Assembly (NCBI GenBank): GCA_009783565.1
Contig: WRDF01000005.1
Location: 1-64,000 of the forward strand
DNA length: 64,000 nucleotides
Source: Rikenellaceae bacterium
GTDB taxonomy: Bacteria; Bacteroidota; Bacteroidia; Bacteroidales; Rikenellaceae
Reading direction: 5' to 3'
In this document: positions 44,166 through 53,069 of the stretch, piece by piece
How the letters are laid out: each line of letters opens with the position of its first letter
Numbering within the stretch: the stretch's first letter is position 1
Program-made: the position numbers and the translations under genes
Notes under the pieces: generated by a model
What the model was told of the DNA's origin: nothing
Databases searched by the model: none
Seen by the model: only the letters and a program-made list of their open reading frames with translations

Positions 44166-47100
44166 CTATCCGTTTTTGAATTTCACCTCGCCCGTGACAC
44201 TTAGCTCGAAATCATGGCCTTCGACGAGGGCTCTGAGCCGAGTGGAATACATTCTAATTAAAGGACGATGCTCTTCTCCCGATTTGTATTCGCCATCTTT
44301 TTCATTGAGCTCGCCTTTCGACCTTGCTTCCTGATGGAATATAAAAGTGATTTGTCCGTTTTTTTTCATTATTGTGATTTTATACAGCCTTTTCTTGAGT
44401 TCTGTATTATCGGCCTCATAGACCTCCTCCGGCGAATTTTCGTAGAAAAGCACCATCGTCCCCGATTTGAGCGTCCATTTCAGCGGGTAGCCTTTTTCGC
44501 TCGTGAGCGGCACAATATCTGTAAACGCCGCATGGTCGCTGCTCGCCTTGAAATATTTCGCCGCATCCAGGTTATTAACTATTTCAAAGTCGCGCTTCGA
44601 TTTTCCTTTTGCATCTACCACCTCATATACAGCCATCAGATAGCTACCGCCAGTGACAACGCGCAGATGCTGTTTGTGTTCGTGCCGCGAAAGGTCGCGA
44701 TGTTCTTTCAGGCGGATCGGAGAAGTGACCGACGGGGTAAAGCACCTCACTTTCTTAATTTCCACACCTTTCTCCTCGCTCATCCAGATCGGGCCGGCCA
44801 TCGCTTGTTTGAACCCTTTTTCTTCGACCGCCTGACGGACTTTTTCGCGCACCACTTCGTCTACAATCTTATCGACATCGCCTTCTTTGAGCGAACCGAG
44901 CGATTTTCGCACCACGTGTTTAAGTTCTCCGTCACGCATTATCGCACCGTAGAAGGTATCCTGATGAAGCGAGCCGCGCGCCGAGTCTCCGGCAACGTAG
45001 AGGTCTTTGCCATTATCGTCCCTCTGCACCTGTCCATGCTTTCGCCACTTTTTCTTAGTCTGCCTCGACATATTATCGGGCGTGTGGTGCGAAACGAGCA
45101 GCTTCTGTTCTATGGCTATCACATCTTCGGTAAATGTCGGCCAGGGCTTGGGGAATTGTGGTTTTTCGCGATTACGATACCACCTGTATTGCTCCTGATT
45201 GCGGAAATACTCGGCCATTCGCGCATATTCGTTCGGCCCGATGCAGGCTATCGTAATGGCATCCATGCAATGATGTGCGTGATTGCCCCGCTCTTTCTTC
45301 TCATACTGTTCCTGCAAGCCCCACATCTTGCGGAACGCATCTGTCGTCAGGCCTTTTACCACATAAGTCTTAGGGAAGACGCTTTGTAAGTAGAGGCGGG
45401 CGTATTTCGAAATAATGCCGATGTCGATTCCCTGGCGGTTACTGAACCCTTCCGGGACTTCGGTCATCTCGAAACGGCGGTATTTCCCCGACCAATAATC
45501 CAATTCCAGTTTCAACTTATGGCGCTTCCGTATCATGGCATCCTTTATCTCTTTCGTCGAGAACGAGCCTTTGGTACGTTCTATTTGCTTGCGGAGTTCG
45601 TCGCAACGCTCTTTCCAATGGGCTATCCGCACAAGTACTTCTGCATGGCGGGCAAGCTTGGACGGCAGCTTGCTCCCTTTCTCGTTTCGATTGAACGCCG
45701 ACTCACACAGTGTTTTATTCATCTGCGAGTCGTCACCGCCCGCACTGCGCGGGATCGTGTGTTCGATGTCGAATTCGGGATTTGCACCGATGAATTGGCA
45801 GATAGAAATCGTACGCCCCGTGTAAGGACAAATCTTATTTTGCTCCCGCCATAGCTGAAATTTCAGAACATCCGTCTCATTAGGTTCGATCTCTCGGCCA
45901 CTCTCTTCCAGATAGAGTTTTTTAATTTCTTCATAATATTTTTTTCGCTCCGTCTCCCTTTCGCGTTGATAGTCCTCGATGGCTTTGCGGCGATTGGCGT
46001 CGTTCAGTCCCCGTGCGAATTCTATTCGTATCTTCGTGCTTTTGTCAATTTTGTTTTCATCCAGAAGGGTATTGACGAGCTTGCGAAGTCTGAACAGCGC
46101 TCGCATGGCCATAGGATTGCGCACTGATGACGTTCGCGGCGAGCCGAGCCGCAGCCTGCCGAATTCGTCGGATTTGGCTTCGGGATATGTTTCCATCATG
46201 GTGGGGTGGTAGAGCCTATCTTTGACCCTACAAGGCAGCACGTTGAAATGAGCCTCTATAAAACTCGCGATACGTGATTCTATCGTATCTCCGATCGGCA
46301 GACGACCTTCTTTGGGGAAGTCGTCTATTATATCTGCAACATGGCGGATAATAACTCTTTGGCTCTCAGGATCATTCCATACTTCGGCCGGCAGCGCCTT
46401 ACCCATATTGGCCAGAAAAACAGAGTGCGAGTAGAGCATCCCTTCACGCAGAAACGGCAATATTTTCTCTATCGCGTTGAGGCTCAGTGCGGCGTAATCC
46501 TGAGGGAGATGTATTTCGCTGAATTTTTTCGCTTCTTCTTCGGAGCATTGCAGTTTGTTCATGGCAAACTCTTTCAACTTTTCGTCGTCATCGAAAAAGA
46601 AAAGAACATGCCACACGTCATTGACTATCTGCTGCTGTGTTTTCCCATTTTTTGCCGTATACCGTTCGGCAAGAACCGCATCCCATTGCTCGCCGAAAAT
46701 ATCTTGCAACGATACCGTAACCGGAGAACCGGAGACAGATGTATTCATTTTATAATTGAACAAATACGGTTTACCCGAATTATCCTTGTAATAAGCGTAA
46801 TTGTTTTTCCCTGCAAGTTTGTTAGCAATATCCTCGAAATCGAACTGTTTCTTACTTTTCCGCAGGAACAGCGGAATGATCTGTTCTTTTTCTTCGCGAC
46901 TCAACGGACGCAACGCTTCATCTATCGGGGTCTGTATCTTTATATTATTGATGAGTTGCAGCATCCTGTACTCCTCGAATCGCGGGTGCGATACCGGACA
47001 GCGACTTTTACTTTTTTCCAAAGTGCATTTCCCGACCAGCCCTTTTTGTGATCTGAGTTTACGCTGAAAGAAAATCGCCTTTTCGAGTTCTTTTTTCAAG

Positions 47101-47795
47101 TTTTCGTCCAGTTGCTGCACGCGGCAGATCTCGTCGAACTCTGCATTGTAGTGCTCTTTGCGCGAGGTGTATCTCGTGCGTATTTTTTCGCCTTCGCAAT
47201 AGCACCGGTAAAAATATTCGCCGAGAAACCGACATCCGGACTTTTCTATGTCTTGGCTGAGTTCATCTATACCGGTTTTTACCGCGCCGTCGCTCTCTTT
47301 GGTCTTTTCGAGGCGATTACTGAGGAATCCGCGCCGTTGGGCGAGATGATACATGGCTCTGCCGAGAATGTATCTGTCCCGTTGCACGCTGAGGTCGAGC
47401 TTTCGGGTCAGGGCTTCGTTTCGGTCGTGATACGGATTCTTATCCCCGTCGGTGCGTTGCCACAGGATAAACTCGTCGTCGAGCGGATATTGCCCCTCCT
47501 GCTTCCACGCTTTAAGTCTTTCCGGCACAATGCGGGGGCACAGACCTTGTTCCGACAACACTTCCAACGTTCTGATCTTGCGCAGTTTGCGCCGCATCAG
47601 CCGGCGACGGGCGGCGCGATATTTCGTCCGTTCGGCGGCTTTCGACGATTCGATACCCTTTTCGATCTTCACCCCCTCCTGAAAAATATCCACCCCATGC
47701 TCACGAAGGGCGCAACCGTCCGGCCGCTCCTCTACAATCGCCCATCCGATACTGTTCGTCCCCAGATCGAGCCCCAATACCTTATTCTTATTCAT
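44166..47795 (-). CDS. cas9: CRISPR-associated endonuclease Cas9 (type II-C)
   Basis: 1209 residues from ATG 47795 (MNKNKVLGLDLGTNSIGWAI). All nuclease residues are present: RuvC-I D10, RuvC-II E592 in KIRIEFARGLND, HNH centre D677 and H679 in FDIEHTIPRSAGGDD with the later asparagine in ESAFNRNEKG, and RuvC-III H841/H842 and D845 in HAHHCMDAIT. An arginine-rich bridge helix (RAARRRLMRRKLRKIR) starts near residue 60. The C-terminal 300 residues are the PAM-interacting part; the PAM cannot be read from here. A frame extension to 47825 runs through the -7 box and is rejected. It is the first gene of cas9-cas1-cas2. Confidence 0.97.
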   Translation of the reverse strand: MNKNKVLGLDLGTNSIGWAIVEERPDGCALREHGVDIFQEGVKIEKGIESSKAAERTKYRAARRRLMRRKLRKIRTLEVLSEQGLCPRIVPERLKAWKQEGQYPLDDEFILWQRTDGDKNPYHDRNEALTRKLDLSVQRDRYILGRAMYHLAQRRGFLSNRLEKTKESDGAVKTGIDELSQDIEKSGCRFLGEYFYRCYCEGEKIRTRYTSRKEHYNAEFDEICRVQQLDENLKKELEKAIFFQRKLRSQKGLVGKCTLEKSKSRCPVSHPRFEEYRMLQLINNIKIQTPIDEALRPLSREEKEQIIPLFLRKSKKQFDFEDIANKLAGKNNYAYYKDNSGKPYLFNYKMNTSVSGSPVTVSLQDIFGEQWDAVLAERYTAKNGKTQQQIVNDVWHVLFFFDDDEKLKEFAMNKLQCSEEEAKKFSEIHLPQDYAALSLNAIEKILPFLREGMLYSHSVFLANMGKALPAEVWNDPESQRVIIRHVADIIDDFPKEGRLPIGDTIESRIASFIEAHFNVLPCRVKDRLYHPTMMETYPEAKSDEFGRLRLGSPRTSSVRNPMAMRALFRLRKLVNTLLDENKIDKSTKIRIEFARGLNDANRRKAIEDYQRERETERKKYYEEIKKLYLEESGREIEPNETDVLKFQLWREQNKICPYTGRTISICQFIGANPEFDIEHTIPRSAGGDDSQMNKTLCESAFNRNEKGSKLPSKLARHAEVLVRIAHWKERCDELRKQIERTKGSFSTKEIKDAMIRKRHKLKLELDYWSGKYRRFEMTEVPEGFSNRQGIDIGIISKYARLYLQSVFPKTYVVKGLTTDAFRKMWGLQEQYEKKERGNHAHHCMDAITIACIGPNEYARMAEYFRNQEQYRWYRNREKPQFPKPWPTFTEDVIAIEQKLLVSHHTPDNMSRQTKKKWRKHGQVQRDDNGKDLYVAGDSARGSLHQDTFYGAIMRDGELKHVVRKSLGSLKEGDVDKIVDEVVREKVRQAVEEKGFKQAMAGPIWMSEEKGVEIKKVRCFTPSVTSPIRLKEHRDLSRHEHKQHLRVVTGGSYLMAVYEVVDAKGKSKRDFEIVNNLDAAKYFKASSDHAAFTDIVPLTSEKGYPLKWTLKSGTMVLFYENSPEEVYEADNTELKKRLYKITIMKKNGQITFIFHQEARSKGELNEKDGEYKSGEEHRPLIRMYSTRLRALVEGHDFELSVTGEVKFKNG

Positions 47796-47822
47796 AATTC
47801 GAAATATTGTGCAATAAAAGTA

Positions 47823-47830
47823 CAAATATA
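47823..47830 (-). promoter_or_regulatory. cas9 -7 box (TATATTTG on minus strand)
   Basis: Fits TAnnTTTG, 28 bp before the cas9 ATG. It faces away from the tracrRNA -7 box, which is only 12 bp further right. Confidence 0.6.
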
Positions 47831-47842
47831 AAAATATATACG

Positions 47843-47850
47843 TATATTTG
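47843..47850 (+). promoter_or_regulatory. tracrRNA -7 box (TATATTTG)
   Basis: Fits TAnnTTTG and lies about 8 bp before the anti-repeat, so transcription would begin at or near 47857. Confidence 0.65.
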
Positions 47851-47856
47851 CACCAT

Positions 47857-47940
47857 AAGATTTCTACATCTTATCACAATAAGGCTATATGCCGAAGGAT
47901 TTTATCCTGTGCTCCCGCTTCGGTGGGAGCTTCTTTTTTA
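47857..47940 (+). ncRNA. tracrRNA of the type II-C system
   Basis: The anti-repeat ATTTCTACATC-TTATCACAAT pairs with the first 20 nt of the crRNA repeat read from the minus strand (GTTGTGATTTGATGTAGAAA). That gives 17 Watson-Crick pairs and one G-U pair, with a two-base internal mismatch where the bulge belongs. It is followed by AAGG-CTATATGCC, a GAAGGATTTTATCCT stem and a GCTCCCGC/GTGGGAGC terminator stem with a T run. This order is typical of II-C tracrRNAs. It is divergent from cas9 and ends about 100 bp before the anSME gene. Confidence 0.93.
47911..47940 (+). terminator. tracrRNA terminator hairpin
   Basis: GCTCCCGC-TTCG-GTGGGAGC stem followed by TTCTTTTTT. Confidence 0.92.
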
Positions 47941-47995
47941 TCAGACAGCTACGTTTGCGAAATCAGAGACAACTGCCGAAACCGAAAATTGTACT

Positions 47996-48003
47996 TATCT
48001 TTG
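47996..48003 (+). promoter_or_regulatory. TATCTTTG -7 box of the sulfatase operon
   Basis: It lies 34 bp before the TTG start of anSME, which argues against the longer upstream reading frame. The -33 region is weak. Confidence 0.6.
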
Positions 48004-48037
48004 CTTGAAAACTTCGCGAAAATCTTTTGTTCGCATA

Positions 48038-49294
48038 TTGAACCGTCTTTTCACATACGAAGATGCGCAGCGTGCGACAGGCCGCACGGTATTTGCTTCG
48101 GTGGTGAAACCCGTAGGTTCGGCCTGCAATCTCGACTGCGCCTATTGCTATTATCTCGGCAAAGGCGGACAGAGCGGGCAGCCGCAAAAAATGACCGACA
48201 GCGTGCTCGAAGAGTATGTGCGTCAGTATATTACTGACAATGCTGCGGAAGTGGTCTCGTTCTGCTGGCATGGCGGCGAGCCGTTGCTGGCCGGTATCGG
48301 TTTTTTCGAGCGCGCGGTGGCGTACCAGAAAAAGCACGGGCGCGGTCGCCGTATAGAGAATACGGTCCAGACCAACGGTACGCTGCTCGACCGCGCATGG
48401 TGTAGTTTATTTCGCCGCAATGGGTTTCTTGTCGGCATTTCGATCGACGGCCCCGAAGATATTCACGACGCATACCGTCGCGACCGTGCCGGAGGCGGAA
48501 CGTTCGCCAAAGTTATGCACGCCGTCTCGCTGATGCGTGAAGAGGGCGTGGAGTTCAACACTCTGAGCACGGTGAACCGCATGAGCGAGGGGCGCGGCAC
48601 GGAGGTTTACGAGTTCCTGAAATCGGTCGGCAGCCGCTACATGCAGTTTATGCCGGTGGTCGAGCATACGGTCGGGGATGGCTGTCGGGCCGCGATAGTT
48701 CCGCCCGGAACGCCGGGTTCGCAGCGTGCCGAATGGGCGGTGTCGGCGGCGGGGTTCGGGCAGTTTATGGTAGACATTTTCGACCGCTGGGTCGCGCATG
48801 ATGTGGGAAATTATTTCGTGCCCTTTTTCGATGCGGTGCTGGCTCAGTACGTGGGCCTTACGCCTGCTCTCTGCACTCTCGGCGAAACCTGCGGCCGGGC
48901 GTTGGCGGTAGAGAGCAACGGCGATGTCTATGCTTGCGACCACTTCGTGTTTCCGGAATACCGGCTCGGAAATATCGCGCACGAAACGATGGCGGACATG
49001 GTTAAATGCCAGCGGCAGATGTGGTTCGGGCTGGCCAAGCGAAACGAGCTTCCGGGTCAGTGCAAGCGTTGCGAATGGCTTTTCGCATGTCGCGGCGAGT
49101 GTCCCAAACACAGGTTCGATATGGCGGAAAACGGCGAAAAAGGCTTAAATTCGTTGTGCGAAGGGTATCGGATGTTCTTTGCTCATGCCGACGCTTGCAT
49201 GAAGTTTATGGCTGGTGAACTTGCCGCCCGTCGCTCGCCCGCCAATGTAATGTCATACATGAAAAAGAATGGAAATAAATACGATGAAAAATAA
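48038..49294 (+). CDS. anaerobic sulfatase-maturating enzyme (radical SAM, SPASM)
   Basis: 418 residues from the TTG at 48038. anSME oxidises an active-site serine or cysteine of sulfatases to formylglycine without oxygen. The radical SAM motif is CNLDCAYCYYLGK (Cx3Cx2C). WHGGEPLLAG, TNGTLLD and GISIDGPEDIHDAYR follow. The C-terminal SPASM domain carries two more clusters (CGRALAVESNGDVYACDHFV and CKRCEWLFACRGECPKHRF). The frame is open back to 47807 through the tracrRNA, but the TATCTTTG promoter at 47996 and the typical start distance to VVKPVGSACN support the TTG. The next gene overlaps it by 11 bp. Confidence 0.92.
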   Translation: MNRLFTYEDAQRATGRTVFASVVKPVGSACNLDCAYCYYLGKGGQSGQPQKMTDSVLEEYVRQYITDNAAEVVSFCWHGGEPLLAGIGFFERAVAYQKKHGRGRRIENTVQTNGTLLDRAWCSLFRRNGFLVGISIDGPEDIHDAYRRDRAGGGTFAKVMHAVSLMREEGVEFNTLSTVNRMSEGRGTEVYEFLKSVGSRYMQFMPVVEHTVGDGCRAAIVPPGTPGSQRAEWAVSAAGFGQFMVDIFDRWVAHDVGNYFVPFFDAVLAQYVGLTPALCTLGETCGRALAVESNGDVYACDHFVFPEYRLGNIAHETMADMVKCQRQMWFGLAKRNELPGQCKRCEWLFACRGECPKHRFDMAENGEKGLNSLCEGYRMFFAHADACMKFMAGELAARRSPANVMSYMKKNGNKYDEK

Positions 49295-50708
49295 CGTCAG
49301 GAGTTTATTGCTCGGAGCGGCGGTATTCGCTCCCGCCGGATGCGCCGCCGAGCCATCCCCGCCGCCCAATTTCATAGTGATCAACCTCGACGACATGGGC
49401 TACGGCGACTTTACGGCCGCCGGAGCGACAGGATACCGCACGCCCAATATCGACCGCATGTGTGCGGAAGGTATGCGTCTTACCAACTTTTACGCCGCGC
49501 AGGCCGTTAGCACCGCGTCGCGCGCGGGGCTGCTCACGGGATGCTACCCCAACAGGCTCGGCTTTGCGGGTGCGCTCAATCCTAACTCCCCCGTCGGCCT
49601 GAACCCCGAAGAAAGGACGATTGCCTCGCTGCTCAGGGAAAGGGGCTATGCGACCAGTGCGATAGGCAAGTGGCACTTGGGCGACAAGCAGCCGTTCATG
49701 CCGCTCGACCACGGATTCGACGAATATTACGGCCTGCTCTACTCGAACGATATGTGGCCCTATCATCCGACCGCCGGGAGCTACTATCCGCCGCTGCCGC
49801 TCTACGAAGGCAACGAGGTGATAAACCCCGCAATGACGGGCGAGGACCAGACGCAACTTACTACGGATTACACCGAACGTGCGGTCAGGTTCATCACGGA
49901 AAACCGCGACAGACCGTTCTTTATTTATCTTGCGCATACCATGCCGCACGTTCCGCTCTTCGTTTCGGATAAATTCGCTGGCAAGAGCGAGCAGGGGCTT
50001 TACGGCGACGTGATGATGGAGCTCGATTGGAGTCTGGGCGAAATATTAAAGGCGCTCAAACATAACGGACTCGACGACAATACGGTGGTGATGTTCACCT
50101 CCGACAACGGCCCGTGGATCAATTACGGCAACCATGCCGGCTCGACCGGTGGCCTGCGCGAGGGCAAAGGAACGTCGTTCGAGGGTGGCAAGCGCGTGCC
50201 GTTCATAATCCGCTGGCCGGGCAAAATACCGGCTGGCGTGGTGAGCAGCCGGTTGGCGGTCAATATCGACCTGCTGCCGACGATAGTGTCGATGGCGGGC
50301 GCGCGACTGCCCGAGAAGAAGATCGACGGCGTGGATATGACGCGGGTTTTCATGGGCGATCCCGATACCAACCCGCGCGAGTATTTCCTATATTACTACC
50401 GCGATAACCAACTCCAAGCAGTGCGTAATGCGGAGTTCAAGCTCGTGCTGCCGCACCGAAGCCGTACCTATGAAGGCTACCTGCCGGGCAACGATGGCAG
50501 GCCGGGCGAGGTTTCAGAGAATATGGACGTTCCGCAGGCGCTCTACGACCTGCGGCGTGATCCGGGTGAACGCTACGACGTGCAGGAGCAACATCCCGAA
50601 GTTATCGAGCAGCTGATGCGGGTGGTCGAAGCGGCGCGCGAGGATATGGGCGATGTGCTGACCGGCCGCGCGGGGGCTAACCGCCGCCCGATAGGGAGGA
50701 TAGAATAA
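49284..50708 (+). CDS. S1 family sulfatase, serine type, lipoprotein
   Basis: 474 residues from ATG 49284 (MKNNVRSLLLGAAVFAPAGC), a probable lipoprotein with C20 as anchor. The alkaline-phosphatase fold is clear: metal-binding INLDDMGYGD, the active-site S76-T-A-S-R80 (VSTASRAGLLTG), IGKWHLG, and the metal and substrate site FTSDNGPW, followed by GGKRVPFIIRWPG. Because residue 76 is serine, not cysteine, formylglycine must come from anSME, encoded directly upstream. The substrate is unknown; context with GH20 suggests a sulfated glycan. ATG 49269 is an alternative start but gives a poorer signal. Confidence 0.92.
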   Translation: MKNNVRSLLLGAAVFAPAGCAAEPSPPPNFIVINLDDMGYGDFTAAGATGYRTPNIDRMCAEGMRLTNFYAAQAVSTASRAGLLTGCYPNRLGFAGALNPNSPVGLNPEERTIASLLRERGYATSAIGKWHLGDKQPFMPLDHGFDEYYGLLYSNDMWPYHPTAGSYYPPLPLYEGNEVINPAMTGEDQTQLTTDYTERAVRFITENRDRPFFIYLAHTMPHVPLFVSDKFAGKSEQGLYGDVMMELDWSLGEILKALKHNGLDDNTVVMFTSDNGPWINYGNHAGSTGGLREGKGTSFEGGKRVPFIIRWPGKIPAGVVSSRLAVNIDLLPTIVSMAGARLPEKKIDGVDMTRVFMGDPDTNPREYFLYYYRDNQLQAVRNAEFKLVLPHRSRTYEGYLPGNDGRPGEVSENMDVPQALYDLRRDPGERYDVQEQHPEVIEQLMRVVEAAREDMGDVLTGRAGANRRPIGRIE

Positions 50709-50784
50709 AGAAGTTATATATGCCGTTAAATATATAGTTTCGAAAAATAACACATAATACTACCGAAAACATAATAACCCTGAT

Positions 50785-53058
50785 ATGAAGAGATTACTGT
50801 TTCTTTTGGCAGTCGCAGCGTTTGCCGCAGCGTGCGACAAGCCCGTAAACCCTGCGGATATAAATATCATCCCCCTGCCCGTGAAGATGGAGACGGGCAA
50901 AGGATATTTTGCGGTAACTTCGCAAACCACCGTCAGCTATGCCTCTCACGATCTCAAAGAGCAGGCGGAGCTGCTCGTGCGGCTTGTGAAAGCGGACACC
51001 GGCATAGAAATGACGGTTGCGGGCGAAGGTGACGGCGGCGATATCGTCCTGTCGCTGAAACCCGAAGTCGGCGATGACGATGCCTACCGGCTCACCGTAA
51101 CCAAAAAAGGCGTCCGGCTCGAAGCGGCCAATCCCCGCTCGGCTGTACTCGGCATTCAGACGATCAGACAGTTGTTTCCGGCCGATGGCGGCAAGATGCG
51201 GCTACCCGCCGTGCGGATAGAAGATGCGCCCGCATGGGGTTGGCGCGGGATGCACCTGGACGTGTCGCGCCACTTTTTCGCCAAGCAGGAGGTGATGGAA
51301 TTCCTCGACCTGATGGCTTTCTATAAGCTCAACAAGTTCCACTGGCACTTGACCGACGATCAGGGCTGGCGTATCGAGATAAAGAAGTACCCGCAACTTA
51401 CCGAAGTGAGCGGCTGGCGTCAGTTCAATAACCACGATCTGGGGTGTATTGCGATTGCACGGCGCGACCATAACCCCGATTACATGCTGCCGCAGGACAG
51501 ACTCCGCGAGCGCAACGGCGTGACCGAATACGGCGGCTACTACACGCAGGAGGATGTGCGCGAGGTGGTTGCCTATGCGGCGGCGCTCGGCATCGACGTG
51601 ATCCCTGAAATCGACATGCCGGGCCATATGAGCGGGGCTATTGCGGCATTCCCGCAGCTTTCGTGTTTCGACCAGGCGGGTTGGGGTGAGACGTTCTCTG
51701 CGCCCATCTGCCCCGGCAAGGATTGGACATTGCAGTTCTGCAAAGACGTTTATGCCGAGATATTCGAGCTGTTCCCGTATGAATATGCGCATCTGGGTGC
51801 GGACGAGGTAGAGAAGATAAATTGGGAGAAGTGCCCGCATTGCCGGCGCAGGATAAAAACAGAGGGTCTTGCGAACGAGAAGGAACTGCAATCGTGGTTC
51901 GTCAGGCAGATGGAGCAGTTCTTTATCGACAACGGCCGCAAAATGATCGGCTGGGATGAGATAACGGAGGGCGGCCTTTCGCCGACCGCAATCATGATGT
52001 GGTGGCGCACGTGGGCGCGCAATGCCGTACCGCTCGCAACCGCACAGGGCAACGAAGTGATTCTCACTCCAAATTCCCATTACTATTTCGACTACCAGCA
52101 ACACGCGAACACTCTGCGCGACCTATACGCATTCTCGCCGGTCCCGGCGGGACTCGACGATGCGCAGAAAGAGCATCTGCTCGGCATTCAGGCCAATGTG
52201 TGGACTGAGTATATTCCATCGCGGGCGAGGATGCAGTATATGACGTTCCCGCGTATGCCGGTCTTTGCCGATGTGGCATGGAGGGGTGAGACCGGACGCG
52301 AGTGGGATGAGTTCTATCCGCGTCTTCTGGCGCACTTCCCGCGCCTCGACCGTTTCGGCGTCAACTACCGCCCGCTCGACCTTCCCGGCGTCTATGCCGT
52401 GAACTCTTTCGTCGGAGAGACGAGTGTGGTGTGGGACTATCCGCTGCCTGCCGTCGAGCTGCGTTACACGACCGACGGCACGATCCCCGACCGCAACTCG
52501 CAGCCCTACACCGGCCCGATACATATCGACGAAACGACCGAGTTCACGATACGTATGTTCCGCCCCGACCAAAGCGCGGCTGATATTATCCGCACCGTCT
52601 ACCGCAAAGAGGAGTACCGAGCGGCGGTCGAGGTTGCGGAGTACACACCCGGCCTGAAATGCGTATGGCACGAGGGTATTTTTAACAGATGCGCGCAGAT
52701 AGAGACCGTTCCGATCAAGGCAGAATACGTCGTCGAAGCGATTGTCGTGCCCAAAGGAGTGGGCGGCAAGCGCGGACTGGTTTATACAGGCTACGTCGAA
52801 GTGCCGGTCGACGGCATCTACACGTTCAGCCTCACTTCCGACGATGGCAGCATGCTTTACATCGGCGGCGAAATGGTGATAGATAATGACGGGCCGCACG
52901 GGCCGATCACGATCGACGGACAGATAGCGCTTGCCAAAGGCCTGCACCCGATTAAACTATATTACTTCGACATGGACAACGGAGGGGTCATATGTCTGAG
53001 GCTGTTCGATGCCGCGGGCGCAGAGATCGCCCTCGACATCAGCACGCTGAGACATTAG
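50785..53058 (+). CDS. GH20 beta-N-acetylhexosaminidase with C-terminal PA14 domain, lipoprotein
   Basis: 757 residues; lipoprotein signal ending in AAFAAACDKP. The order is a GH20b domain (about 25-150), the GH20 barrel (about 150-490) with the catalytic pair D340-E341 in HLGADEVEKINWEKC and HWHLTDDQGWRIEIKKYP, a chitobiase-type C-terminal region (about 540-610, VELRYTTDGTIPDRNSQPY), and a PA14 domain (about 620-755, YTGYVEVPVDGIYTFSLTSDDGSMLYI). It removes terminal GlcNAc or GalNAc; PA14 probably binds sugar. It lies between two sulfatases, so it may act after 6-O-sulfate removal (inference). A variant -7 box TAGTTTCG (50735-50742) precedes it. Confidence 0.93.
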   Translation: MKRLLFLLAVAAFAAACDKPVNPADINIIPLPVKMETGKGYFAVTSQTTVSYASHDLKEQAELLVRLVKADTGIEMTVAGEGDGGDIVLSLKPEVGDDDAYRLTVTKKGVRLEAANPRSAVLGIQTIRQLFPADGGKMRLPAVRIEDAPAWGWRGMHLDVSRHFFAKQEVMEFLDLMAFYKLNKFHWHLTDDQGWRIEIKKYPQLTEVSGWRQFNNHDLGCIAIARRDHNPDYMLPQDRLRERNGVTEYGGYYTQEDVREVVAYAAALGIDVIPEIDMPGHMSGAIAAFPQLSCFDQAGWGETFSAPICPGKDWTLQFCKDVYAEIFELFPYEYAHLGADEVEKINWEKCPHCRRRIKTEGLANEKELQSWFVRQMEQFFIDNGRKMIGWDEITEGGLSPTAIMMWWRTWARNAVPLATAQGNEVILTPNSHYYFDYQQHANTLRDLYAFSPVPAGLDDAQKEHLLGIQANVWTEYIPSRARMQYMTFPRMPVFADVAWRGETGREWDEFYPRLLAHFPRLDRFGVNYRPLDLPGVYAVNSFVGETSVVWDYPLPAVELRYTTDGTIPDRNSQPYTGPIHIDETTEFTIRMFRPDQSAADIIRTVYRKEEYRAAVEVAEYTPGLKCVWHEGIFNRCAQIETVPIKAEYVVEAIVVPKGVGGKRGLVYTGYVEVPVDGIYTFSLTSDDGSMLYIGGEMVIDNDGPHGPITIDGQIALAKGLHPIKLYYFDMDNGGVICLRLFDAAGAEIALDISTLRH

Positions 53059-53069
53059 TTTTGTAAAAG

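Noticed and set aside
44268-45389. 373-codon plus-strand frame inside cas9
   Set aside because: Antisense to conserved RuvC/HNH coding sequence; no promoter or motif.
47807-48037. N-terminal extension of the anSME frame back to 47807
   Set aside because: It would read through the tracrRNA and its terminator and start upstream of the TATCTTTG promoter at 47996.
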